From: Streptantibioticus silvisoli
Lineage (GTDB): Bacteria > Actinomycetota > Actinomycetes > Streptomycetales > Streptomycetaceae
Length of the DNA: 64,000 nt
NCBI RefSeq assembly: GCF_027947535.2
Contig: NZ_JAAGKO020000009.1
Coordinates: 1-64,000, forward strand
Reading direction: 5' to 3'
Each line of letters begins with the position of its first letter. Positions within the stretch are counted from its first letter, which is position 1. The translations under genes were made by a program, and so were the position numbers. Of the stretch, positions 9,380 through 17,263 are shown piece after piece. Below the pieces are notes generated by a model. The model was given only the letters and a program-made list of their open reading frames with translations, did not search any database and had not been told where the DNA came from.

Positions 9380-11014
9380 TCACGTCGGGATCGGCACCGG
9401 GGCCCGGCCGGGGAGCGGGGGTGGGCTGGTGGCGGGCGGTGGGATCGGGCCCTGGCCCTGGATGGTGACCGGGGCGCCGGACGGGGTGAAGACGACGCGG
9501 CCGTTCCAGGGGCCGGCCGGTTCCCGGGCGTGGGCGACCCGGACCAGGACGGTGACCGCCTCGCCGGGCCGCAGCGTGCCGGACGTCCGGCTCAGCCGCA
9601 GCCACGGCGCGTCGCACGACACGCTCCACCGCACCGGTGAGCCGCCGTGCGCGACGACCGTGATGGCGGTGACGTCGCCGGAGGGCGCCGCCCGCACCGT
9701 GATCCAGCCGGGCGGCGCGGACGGGCTGCCGCCGTCGTGCGGGTCGCCGGACGGGGTCGGGGTGCCGGGCGGGACGGAGGCCGAGGGGTCCGGCGAGCCC
9801 GGCGCGGCGGGCGCGGAGGGGGCCGGGGAGGCGGAGGCGTCGGTGGCGGACGGGGTCGGCGCGCCGGAGGCGGGGGCGGACCGGGGACCGGAGGCGGACC
9901 GGCCCGGGGCGACCGACCGCGTGCCCGTCTTCACGTACGCGTAGTCGTCGCCCTCGGCGTCGGGGGCCGAGACCGACCTGGGCCCCTGCGGGGCGCCGGA
10001 GGCGGGTGCCGGGCGGTAGGCGGCCCACAGGGCGAGCGCCGGCGCGGCGACCACGGCCGCCACGACCGTGGTGGTGACCGCGCGGTGCCGGATCAGGGCG
10101 CGGCGGGCGGCCCGTTCCTTGCCGTCGACCGGGAAGCCGCGGCGGTCGAAGTGCGGCACCGGGTGGCGGGGCGTGCCGTGCCGGTCGCGGGCGCCGGCCC
10201 GCAGCGCGCGGGCGGAGCGGGTCATCGCGGCGTGTGCCGCCTCGCGCGGCGCGGTGAGCACGGCCAGCACGGCGGGGGCGGTGGTGCCGGGCCACGGACC
10301 GGGTGCGACGGCCTGTTCCGCGGTGCGGCGGCAGGCCGGGCACTCGTCGACGTGCCGGACGAGTTCGCGGCGCAGCGTGGTGCTCAGCAGCAGGTGGGTG
10401 TCGGCGGCGACCCGGTCGACGTCGGGGCAGCGGCCGGCCCGGACGACCAGCAGCGCGGTGCGGGTGCGTTCCACCTCGCAGGCGGCGCGGGAGAGCAGGG
10501 TGCGGGCGGCCTCGGGTTCCAGGCGCAGGACGGCGGCGATCTCGGTGTCGGTGAGCTGGTGGCGGACCGCGAGTTCGATGGCCTCGCGCTGTTCGGGCGT
10601 GGTGCCGGCCGCCTCCGGCCAGGCGAGCGCGGCGAGTTGGCGGCGCCGCTCCCCCGCGGCGGCATCGGCGAGGGCCGGGGTGGCGCGGAAGGCGACCGGG
10701 CGGCCGTCGGTGAAGCGCAGCAGGCAGGCCCAGCGGGCGATGGCGTACAGCCAGGGGCGCCGCAGCCGCGGATCGCGCAGCCGGTGGTGGGCGCGTTCGG
10801 CGACGGCGAGGGTGTCACCGAGCGCGGCGACGGCCGCGTCGTGTTCGCACAGCACGGACAGGCAGTACGTGAACAGCCCGTCGAGGTACGGCTCGTAGGC
10901 GGCGGCCGGCTGCCCGGACAGCGGGTCGGCCGGGCCGCGGCGGCGGGCACGTCCGCCCGCCCGGTGGACGCCGGTGGCCTGGTGGTGCGACGGGGTGACT
11001 TCAGACCTGCTCAT
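9380..11014 (-). CDS. Membrane-bound fusion of sigma-like, zinc-finger anti-sigma and BACON-like domains
   Basis: The product is 544 residues. From the MSRSEVTPSHH start, a region-2-like helical part runs from YEPYLDGLFTYCL to LYAIARWACLL (about residues 37-100). A region-4-like HTH follows (TPEQREAIELAVRHQLTDTEIAAVL, about 140-175). The anti-sigma zinc motif LVRHVDECPACRR lies near 223-235 and one membrane span (VTTTVVAAVVAAPALALW) near 310-328. A long Ser/Pro/Ala linker leads to a C-terminal Ig-like domain with VRWSVSCDAPWLRLSRTSG, typical of BACON modules, which would lie outside the cell. The promoter-recognition targets are unknown. It is monocistronic and converges on the Cys-rich gene. 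Confidence 0.75.
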   Translation of the reverse strand: MSRSEVTPSHHQATGVHRAGGRARRRGPADPLSGQPAAAYEPYLDGLFTYCLSVLCEHDAAVAALGDTLAVAERAHHRLRDPRLRRPWLYAIARWACLLRFTDGRPVAFRATPALADAAAGERRRQLAALAWPEAAGTTPEQREAIELAVRHQLTDTEIAAVLRLEPEAARTLLSRAACEVERTRTALLVVRAGRCPDVDRVAADTHLLLSTTLRRELVRHVDECPACRRTAEQAVAPGPWPGTTAPAVLAVLTAPREAAHAAMTRSARALRAGARDRHGTPRHPVPHFDRRGFPVDGKERAARRALIRHRAVTTTVVAAVVAAPALALWAAYRPAPASGAPQGPRSVSAPDAEGDDYAYVKTGTRSVAPGRSASGPRSAPASGAPTPSATDASASPAPSAPAAPGSPDPSASVPPGTPTPSGDPHDGGSPSAPPGWITVRAAPSGDVTAITVVAHGGSPVRWSVSCDAPWLRLSRTSGTLRPGEAVTVLVRVAHAREPAGPWNGRVVFTPSGAPVTIQGQGPIPPPATSPPPLPGRAPVPIPT

Positions 11015-11144
11015 CACTGGCCGACGGTAGGCGCCGGGTACGCCCTCCTTCACCCTCCGGCGGAACGTTTAACCCTTTCGGGTGGAGTTCCCGGTGCTAT
11101 GAGGACACGTGCGCTATTCGTACGAGTGCGGCGTGGATGCGGGA

Positions 11145-11345
11145 TCATGCGGTACACGTGACGTCCGGGCACGGTACGGATACCGTCCGGGCGCGGTACG
11201 CGTGACGTCCGGGCGCGGTACGGAGGGGTCGGCGCAACGTCCGCCCGGCCTCCGGGCGCGGTCCGGGCGGCGTCGGCGCGACGTCCGCCTGACGGGGCCT
11301 CAACGTCCTCGGCCGACGGCTTCCCGGGGGCGCGGGTACGGGTGA
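11145..11345. repeat. CGTCCGGGCGCGGTACG repeats upstream of radA
   Basis: Three close copies lie at 11162, 11184 and 11206 (about 22-base period). Weaker copies continue to about 11290 with GTCCGGGCGGCGTCGGCG-type words. There is no gene in 11015-11430. The promoters of the divergent radA and sigma-fusion genes must lie in this gap, but I see no clear -10/-35 pair. Confidence 0.55.
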
Positions 11346-11439
11346 CGCGCGGCGGCGGCACCGTTCCGTGGGCCCTTCCGGCGGCGCCGAACGCGGCCTC
11401 GGCGGTCCGTTGTCCGAGGGCGCCGATACGGTGACGGTT

Positions 11440-12816
11440 ATGGCTGCCCGTACACGTACGACTGCGAAGGACCGACCGTCATACCGCTGCACCGAATGCG
11501 GGTGGATGACGGTCAAGTGGCTGGGGCGGTGCGGCGAGTGCCAGGCGTGGGGCACCGTCGAGGAGTACGGCGCGCCCGCGGTGCGCACGACGGCGGCGGG
11601 GCGGGTGACGACGCCGGCGCTGCCGATCGGCCAGGTCGACGGGCGGCAGGCCACCGCGCGGCCCACCGGCGTGCCGGAGCTGGACCGGGTGCTGGGCGGC
11701 GGCCTGGTGCCGGGCGCGGTGGTGCTGATGGCGGGCGAACCGGGCGTGGGCAAGTCGACGCTGCTGCTGGACGTGGCGGCGAAGGCGGCGAGCGAGTCGG
11801 CGCGCACGCTGTACGTGACCGGTGAGGAGTCGGCCGGCCAGGTACGGCTGCGGGCGGACCGGATCGGCGCGATCTCCGACCACCTGTATCTGGCGGCGGA
11901 GACCGACCTGTCGGCGGTGCTGGGTCATCTGGACGACGTCAAGCCCGCGTTGCTGGTGCTGGACTCGGTGCAGACGGTGGCGTCGCCGGAGATCGACGGC
12001 GCGCCGGGCGGCATGGCGCAGGTGCGGGAGGTGGCGGGGGCGCTGATCCGGGCGTCGAAGGACCGCGGGATCTCCACGATCCTGGTCGGCCACGTCACCA
12101 AGGACGGCGCCATCGCCGGCCCGCGGCTGCTGGAGCACCTGGTGGACGTGGTGCTGCACTTCGAGGGCGACCGGCACGCGCGGCTGCGGCTGATCCGCGG
12201 CGTGAAGAACCGCTACGGCACCACCGACGAGGTCGGCTGCTTCGAACTGCACGACGAGGGCATCACCGGACTCACCGATCCGTCGGGGCTGTTCCTGACC
12301 CGGCGCGACGAACCGGTGCCGGGCACCTGCCTGACGGTGACCCTGGAGGGCCGGCGCCCGCTGGTCGCCGAGGTGCAGGCACTCACCGTGGCCTCGCAGA
12401 TCCCCTCGCCGCGCCGCACCACCTCGGGCCTGGAGACCTCCCGGGTGTCGATGATGCTGGCGGTGCTCGAACAGCGCGGCCGCATCCACCAGATCGGCAA
12501 GTGCGACATCTACAGCGCGACCGTCGGCGGCGTGAAGCTGTCGGAGCCGGCCGCGGACCTGGCGGTGGCGCTGGCGCTGGCCAGCGCGGCGAGCGACACC
12601 CCGCTGCCGAAGAACCTGGTCGCCATCGGCGAGGTCGGGCTGGCCGGCGAGGTCCGCCGGGTCACCGGCGTGCAGCGCCGGCTGTCGGAGGCCGCACGGC
12701 TGGGCTTCACCCACGCCCTCGTCCCCACCGACCCGGGCAAGGTGCCGCCGGGCATGAAGGTGCTGGAGGTCGCCGACATGGGGGAGGCGCTCCGGGTACT
12801 CCCCCGCCGCCAGTAG
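11440..12816 (+). CDS. radA: DNA repair protein RadA
   Basis: RadA is a RecA-like ATPase and helicase that helps branch migration during recombination repair. The product is 458 residues. It shows the N-terminal zinc finger CTECGWMTVKWLGRCGEC, Walker A GEPGVGKST (about residue 98), the RadA-specific KNRYGTTDE motif (about 255), and a C-terminal Lon-protease-like domain with IYSATVGGVKLSEPAADLAVALALASA. The ATG at 11440 gives the usual MA.RTKTAKDRPSYRC-type start. An in-frame GTG at 11431 sits better relative to a GAGGG at 11417 and is an alternative. In relatives disA follows directly; here it is 4.4 kb away. Confidence 0.96.
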   Translation: MAARTRTTAKDRPSYRCTECGWMTVKWLGRCGECQAWGTVEEYGAPAVRTTAAGRVTTPALPIGQVDGRQATARPTGVPELDRVLGGGLVPGAVVLMAGEPGVGKSTLLLDVAAKAASESARTLYVTGEESAGQVRLRADRIGAISDHLYLAAETDLSAVLGHLDDVKPALLVLDSVQTVASPEIDGAPGGMAQVREVAGALIRASKDRGISTILVGHVTKDGAIAGPRLLEHLVDVVLHFEGDRHARLRLIRGVKNRYGTTDEVGCFELHDEGITGLTDPSGLFLTRRDEPVPGTCLTVTLEGRRPLVAEVQALTVASQIPSPRRTTSGLETSRVSMMLAVLEQRGRIHQIGKCDIYSATVGGVKLSEPAADLAVALALASAASDTPLPKNLVAIGEVGLAGEVRRVTGVQRRLSEAARLGFTHALVPTDPGKVPPGMKVLEVADMGEALRVLPRRQ

Positions 12817-12986
12817 CCTGCGGCGCCGGCGCCGAGCTCCGCCGTCGGCCGGTACGCGCCGGTCGACGGCCCGCGGTCCGGCGCCGGCGAAGCCGCACCC
12901 CGTCGTCGGCGACCCCGCAGCCCGCTGCCGGCGGCCCGGCGGCTCCGGCCGGCGGTCTCGTGCCCTAGGCCACTTGCCTGTGGTAA

Positions 12987-14041
12987 GGCTCCTGACGAGT
13001 TGGTGCGTGATAGGAGATGAGGCGTGTTTGTCCTGGTCGTGACCGTCGTCAGGCGGTCGTGTTGCGGTCGGAGTCGAGGCTGGCGATAGCCCGGTAGGTG
13101 GCGGGTAGGACCTCTCGCCGGTGTGTCCAGCGAGTCAGCTGCTTCCAGCGTTTGTGGTCGGCGAGGGCGTGTTCAACGGTGATGCGCTTCGAGGAGTGCC
13201 GGTGACGGGCTCGGCGTCGGACTTCAAGGATCTCAGGCGGACTGATCTTGTTGCCCTTCCTCGGCGGGGTCACTGCCTGCCCGGGGTGATCACGGCGAAG
13301 CCCGGGACAGCCGTCGTCCAGGAGGACCTGAACGTCAGGAAACTGCTGGAAGCAAAGGGCGATGCCGTCGTTGCGTGCGGCGGTCGCATCATGCGTCCGT
13401 CCAGGTCGCAGGGCATCGACCCATGATGTGCGGCCCTGGCTGTTGGCGACAACGGTGACCTTCATCGTGTTCTGCTTCTTCTTCCCCGACACGAACGCCT
13501 GCCGCCCACCACGTCCGGCAGGCGGCCTGCGCACCTGCACGTCGGAGGTGTCCAGACGTAGTTCGATCCCTTGAGCCCGGGCGTAGGCGAACACATCGGC
13601 CAGGGTCAACAGCCGGAGGCCAGCGGTGTCGGGCACCGCGCATCCCGGCTCGGACAGCAATGCATGTATCTCCGCGATCGCACGGGTGACGGTGGAGCGG
13701 TCGACACCGAAGAGCAGCCCCAGCACCGCATGCGGCAGGTCGAGCCGCAGATGGATCAGTGTGGCCACCAGCCGGTCGACGAACACCAGCCGGTGGCGGG
13801 CGCCGGCACCAGCGGCCCTCTTCCTGACGCTACCCCGCGCAGCGCGACGCCGGCTCTCGAGCCCAGCCGCCCACGGCAACGCCAACTCCTCGACCAGCAG
13901 GCCAGATGACGCTGCGAGATTCCCGTGAACAGCCGATGTGCCAGCACCACCCGATCAACCATGATCGCCACACTCGGATCATGCCACCGGCCAGCAACGA
14001 CGCCTCGTCCCTTGTCACGCACCAACTCGTCGGAGGGCACC
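12987..14041 (-). mobile_element. IS5-family type insertion sequence (about 1.05 kb)
   Basis: The ends are inverted repeats. GACGAGTTGGTGCGTGA is seen at 12994-13010 and its exact complement at 14015-14031, with similar flanking bases on both sides: GGCTCCT against GGTGCCCTCC outside, and GAGATGAGGCGT against GGGACGAGGCGT inside. The element carries one transposase reading region with DDE residues on the minus strand. No clear target duplication is visible. It forms the left edge of the island between radA and disA. Confidence 0.85.
13049..13962 (-). pseudogene. IS5-type DDE transposase, one frameshift
   Basis: The N-terminal part starts with ATG at 13962 (MVDRVVLAHRLFTGISQRHLA) and carries the entry of an HTH_Tnp_4-like helix. 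After that the reading shifts by one base near 13895 into the frame LVEELALPWAAGLESRR, which runs to the stop at 13049. A single missing base in GCCTGCTGG would explain it. Downstream the DDE core looks intact: LDTSDVQVRRP (first Asp), VQVLLDDGCPGL (second Asp), RITVEHALADHKRW (Glu). A programmed shift cannot be ruled out, but no strong slippery site is seen there. Confidence 0.75.
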
Positions 14042-14202
14042 TTCGGGCGAGTCGTCGGTGGCGGGTTCGCGCGTTCAGCTGACCGATCAGGGGCACAGCC
14101 TGCCGCAGCGGGTGGACGGCGGGATGGCCGACGCCGAACTGTGCGTGCCGCCGACCTACGGTGACGGCTGGAGCGCGACGGCGTACTCCAGCGCCGTGCA
14201 GA
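14042..14202 (+). other. Gap with possible gene remnant
   Basis: Between the right IS end and the hydrolase stop, the plus strand reads VQLTDQGHSLPQRVDGG, then MADAELCVPPTYGDGW and SATAYSSAVQIMP. The composition is that of a real protein, not a repeat, but there is no start or family I can name. It could be the stump of a gene broken by the IS or by the neighbouring insertion. Confidence 0.25.
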
Positions 14203-15408
14203 TCATGCCGGCGACCCGACCATGGCGGGCGCCGCCACAGCTGCGGACGCCGTGAGAGAGGTGTCGAGCCAGTCGAAGGTGCGCTGGTGGAACAGGGCGA
14301 TGGCGCCTTCGTGGCAGTGCTCGCCGCCGCCCTCGTCCTCGCGGAAGGCGATCAGTTCCTTCGGGCAGGTCAGCGCGTCGAAGACACGCTGCGGCTGGCC
14401 GCGGAAGAACTGGTCGTTGTCCGCCTGCAGCACGAGCGTCGGACAGGTGATCCGGTCCGCGATTCCCTCCATCGTGTAAGCCTCGAATGCCTTGAACAGT
14501 CCGTTGGCATCAGGGGCCCCGAAGGTCCACAGGCCGTTGCGGATCAACCAGCGCAGTGAGACGCTCTGCGCCATCGCGGCTTCCAGGCCGCCGTGGGCCT
14601 CGGCCGCGGACCTGCTGATACCTTCGACGCCGAAGTCATAGACGCCGTCGTACAGGACACATGCGGCCAGACGGTGCTCGAACGCGGCCGCCCGTGCGGC
14701 GAGGTAGCCGCCCAGGCTCATGCCGATCAGCACGAGCCGGTCCGCGTCCACTTCGGGAAGGGCGAGCGCGAAGTCGACTGCCGGGGTGACCACGGCCTCC
14801 CAGTCGGGCCGGAAGTGCAGGCCCTGCTCGCGCACGACCGTGCCCTGGCCCGGGCAGTCGAAGGCCAAGACGTTGTAGCCGCGCCGCAGCGCCCCCGCCG
14901 CCAGCGCGAAGTAGTCCTCTTCCAGGGTGGAGTCGTAACCGCCGTGGAAGATCACGGTCGGGCGCGCGGCGCCCGAGTCGTCGGCGAGGAACAGATACCC
15001 GGGCAGCGTCGTGCCCTGGTACGGGATGCGCACGGCGCGGGCCGGGGTCTCGAGCAATCCGGCCGCGTCCGCGAAGGTCTGCCGGGACGCCGCCGCCAGC
15101 CGGGCCGACTCGGCGTCATTCGCCGGGTCCGTACGCCGGTAGAAGTCGGCGGTCCGGTAGTAGTTCGACGCGCGCAGCAGCGCCTCGCGCGCGCTCACCC
15201 GGTGTCCGGCGGCCAGCGCGTCCCGGCCGATGCGCTCGACTCGCGCCGCCGTCGCGGCCCACCGGGCCGACCATGCCTCCTCGTCCCCTTCCGGAATCTG
15301 CCGGCAGGTCACCAGGACCTCGCCGAGCTCGGCGCCGCCGTAGGCGGCGTATCCAGTGGCGCGCAACGCCTCGAAGGAGAAGGACTCGTCGTCGAAGAGG
15401 AACTTCAT
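14203..15408 (-). CDS. Alpha/beta hydrolase (FrsA/DHPON-hydrolase-like)
   Basis: The product is 401 residues. A helical N-terminal domain of about 130 residues is followed by an alpha/beta-hydrolase core: VIFHGGYDST (oxyanion region, near 148), NVLAFDCPGQG (near 175), nucleophile elbow LIGMSLGGYL (near 227), acid VLQADNDQFF (near 332) and HCHEG histidine near 364. The architecture resembles the 2,6-dihydroxypseudooxynicotine hydrolase and FrsA group, which act on C-C bonds or esters. The natural substrate is unknown. It is divergent from a TetR regulator with two palindromic operators between them, which suggests control by a small molecule. Confidence 0.85.
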   Translation of the reverse strand: MKFLFDDESFSFEALRATGYAAYGGAELGEVLVTCRQIPEGDEEAWSARWAATAARVERIGRDALAAGHRVSAREALLRASNYYRTADFYRRTDPANDAESARLAAASRQTFADAAGLLETPARAVRIPYQGTTLPGYLFLADDSGAARPTVIFHGGYDSTLEEDYFALAAGALRRGYNVLAFDCPGQGTVVREQGLHFRPDWEAVVTPAVDFALALPEVDADRLVLIGMSLGGYLAARAAAFEHRLAACVLYDGVYDFGVEGISRSAAEAHGGLEAAMAQSVSLRWLIRNGLWTFGAPDANGLFKAFEAYTMEGIADRITCPTLVLQADNDQFFRGQPQRVFDALTCPKELIAFREDEGGGEHCHEGAIALFHQRTFDWLDTSLTASAAVAAPAMVGSPA

Positions 15409-15429
15409 GATCCGCTTCCCTCCAGAATT

Positions 15430-15501
15430 GGAACGATACGGTACCGTTCCACCTGATCGATTACGATGCTAACGCCGCGCCTAATGGAACGCAACCGTTC
15501 C
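15430..15501. promoter_or_regulatory. Two palindromic TetR-type operators in the hydrolase/TetR gap
   Basis: Operator one, at 15430-15450, reads GGAACG, nine bases, CGTTCC, with a perfect ACGGTACCGT inside. Operator two, at 15486-15501, reads GGAACG, four bases, CGTTCC. Both carry the half-site GGAACG and flank the divergent promoters. TetR regulators commonly bind such sites next to their own gene; regulation of both genes is inferred. Confidence 0.7.
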
Positions 15502-15521
15502 GTCTCGGATATGCTCGCCGC

Positions 15522-16124
15522 ATGGCAACGGAACGCACTGCGGTCGGGGGCGCCGTCCTACGGCAGAAGGTGACCGAAGCGATCACCGAGGCGACATTCG
15601 CCGAACTCGCCGAAACCGGCTACGCGCGGCTGTCCATGGAGGCGATCGCGCGGCGTGCCGGCGTGGGCAAGGCCGCGCTGTACCGCCGCTGGCGGTCCAA
15701 GCAGGAAATGCTCACCGAACTGATCCGCGACGCGGTCCAAGACACCCTCCCGCGGACCCCGGCCACCGGCGCCTTGCACACCGACCTGCGCGAATTCGTC
15801 GCCACCATCCGCAACCAACTGACCAACCCAGTGGTCGCCAGCATCGGCCCCGGACTTCTCGCCGAAGCCCGCCGCACCACTGCGCTCGCCGACGTGTGGC
15901 ACACCAGCGTGGCGGCCCCGCGCCGGGCAGCGGCCCGCGCCATGCTGCAAGCCGCCATCGATCGCGGCGAACTCCCAACCCCACTGGACCTGGAACTGGC
16001 CATCGACCTGCTGATCGCACCGCTGGTGTTCCGGATCCTGATCATGGACGGCAACAACGACGACGAATACCTCGACACCCTCACCACGATGATCGAATCC
16101 GCGCTGAAAGCGGACGTGCGCTAG
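15522..16124 (+). CDS. TetR-family regulator of the divergent hydrolase
   Basis: The product is 200 residues. The TetR_N region is VTEAITEATFAELAETGYARLSMEAIARRAGVGKAALYRRW (residues about 18-60), with a canonical recognition helix. The C-terminal half fits a TetR_C ligand pocket. The ATG begins MATERTAVGG. Its stop codon TAG ends exactly at the first base of the following IS end, so the C-terminus may have been set by that insertion. It is divergent from the hydrolase, 113 bases away, with two inverted-repeat operators between. Confidence 0.9.
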   Translation: MATERTAVGGAVLRQKVTEAITEATFAELAETGYARLSMEAIARRAGVGKAALYRRWRSKQEMLTELIRDAVQDTLPRTPATGALHTDLREFVATIRNQLTNPVVASIGPGLLAEARRTTALADVWHTSVAAPRRAAARAMLQAAIDRGELPTPLDLELAIDLLIAPLVFRILIMDGNNDDEYLDTLTTMIESALKADVR

Positions 16125-17031
16125 GACGTTTCCTTCGGATCATCGGACGGACCAGATGAAGATGCCGGCGAGGTGGAGTCCGGCGAGGTAGATGGTTGCG
16201 GTCCTGTCGTAGCGGGTGGCGAGGCCGCGCCATTGCTTCAAGCGGTTGATGCAGCGTTCGACGGTGTTGCGCTGCTTAGGCATCACGGTCGAAGGCGGGT
16301 GGTCTGCCGCCGCGGCTGCCCCGGCGGAGCTGGTGGCCGCGCTGGTCGGCCGGGACGGGGGATGACCGCCCGGATGCCGCGTCTGCGCAGGTGGTCGTGG
16401 ATGGCGCAGGAGGAGTACGCCTTGTCGGCCAGGTTGTCGGCCAGGACCGCATCGGGCCGGGTGCGGGGCCGCCCGCGCGGGCGGGGGACGCGCAGGCGGC
16501 CATGACGTCGGGGAAGGCGGGTGCGTCACCGCCTGCCCGGCGGTGAGCACGAAGGCCATCGGCCTGCAGCGGTCGTCGGACGCCAGGTGGATCTTCGTGG
16601 TCGGTCCTCCGCGGGAGCGGCCGATGGCATGGTCGTGCGGCTCGCCGGCCGGGGCCCCTTTTTGCGGGCCCCGGCCGCGTGCTGATGCGCACGCACGATC
16701 GTGGAGTCCACCGAGACCGCCCAGGTCAGATCCTCGTCCGCGTCGACGCGGGCCATCAGCGCGGTGAAGACCCGCTCCCAGGTGCCGTCCACCGCCCACA
16801 TCCGCAGCCGGTTGTAGACCCCGCGCCGGTTGCCGTACTTCTCCGGCAGTTGGACCCACTGCGACGCCGTCCGGAACTTGAAGGCGATCGCGTCGGCCAC
16901 CTCACGGTGATCGCGCCACCGCCCACCCCGCCGAGGCGCCCGGTCCGGCAACAACGGCTCGATCCGCGCCCACTGCGCATCGCTTAACGGCACACCCGGA
17001 CCAACGATCAGATGATCCGAACGAAACGGCC
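16124..17031 (-). mobile_element. IS5/IS427-type insertion sequence, decayed (about 0.9 kb)
   Basis: Terminal inverted repeats are present: GTTTCCTTCGGATCATC at 16128-16144 against the complement of 17011-17027 (GTTTCGTTCGGATCATC), one mismatch, with GG(A/C)C outside. The element encodes a transposase with several frame disruptions. It abuts the TetR stop codon on the left and a repeat-rich stretch before disA on the right. No target duplication can be fixed. Confidence 0.8.
16140..16993 (-). pseudogene. IS427-type transposase, several frameshifts
   Basis: A GTG at 16993 opens VPLSDAQWARIEPLLPDRAPRRGGRWRDHREV, the usual N-terminus, and the first catalytic Asp is in SVDSTIVRAHQHAAG. At 16659-16663 a run of five A (gene strand) followed by GGGG lets reading pass by -1 into GAPAGEPHDHAIGRSRGGPTTKIHLASDD; this could be programmed. 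Near 16525 a further base is missing (QAVTHPPSP in place of QAGDAPAF). The middle then needs yet another change before the end QRNTVERCINRLKQWRGLATRYD (Glu of DDE) is reached. It is very likely inactive. It contains a rare TTA leucine codon near the start. Confidence 0.75.
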
Positions 17032-17034
17032 AAG

Positions 17035-17205
17035 GTCCCGCACCACACCGCGGCCGATCCCGCACCCCGATCCACGGTCCCGCACCCCACCGCAGACTCC
17101 CGCACCCCGATCCACGATCCCACCCCCACCGCAGACCTTCCCGCACCCCGATCGCCCCTCCCGCACCCCACCGCGGGCGGCTCCCGTTGCCTCCCGTGCC
17201 GTGGC
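17035..17205. repeat. Pro-like CCCGCACCCC repeats upstream of disA
   Basis: CCGCACCCC(A/G)(C/A)TC and ATCCACG words recur with periods near 25-30 bases, for example around 17062, 17091, 17130 and 17161. There is no gene in 17032-17263. The disA promoter must lie here or in the upstream IS, but I cannot point to it. Confidence 0.5.
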
Positions 17206-17263
17206 CCGGCGCCGGGCGGGGGGCCGCCGGTAGACTGTGCCTTCAGTCGTCCGGAGGAGAGCA

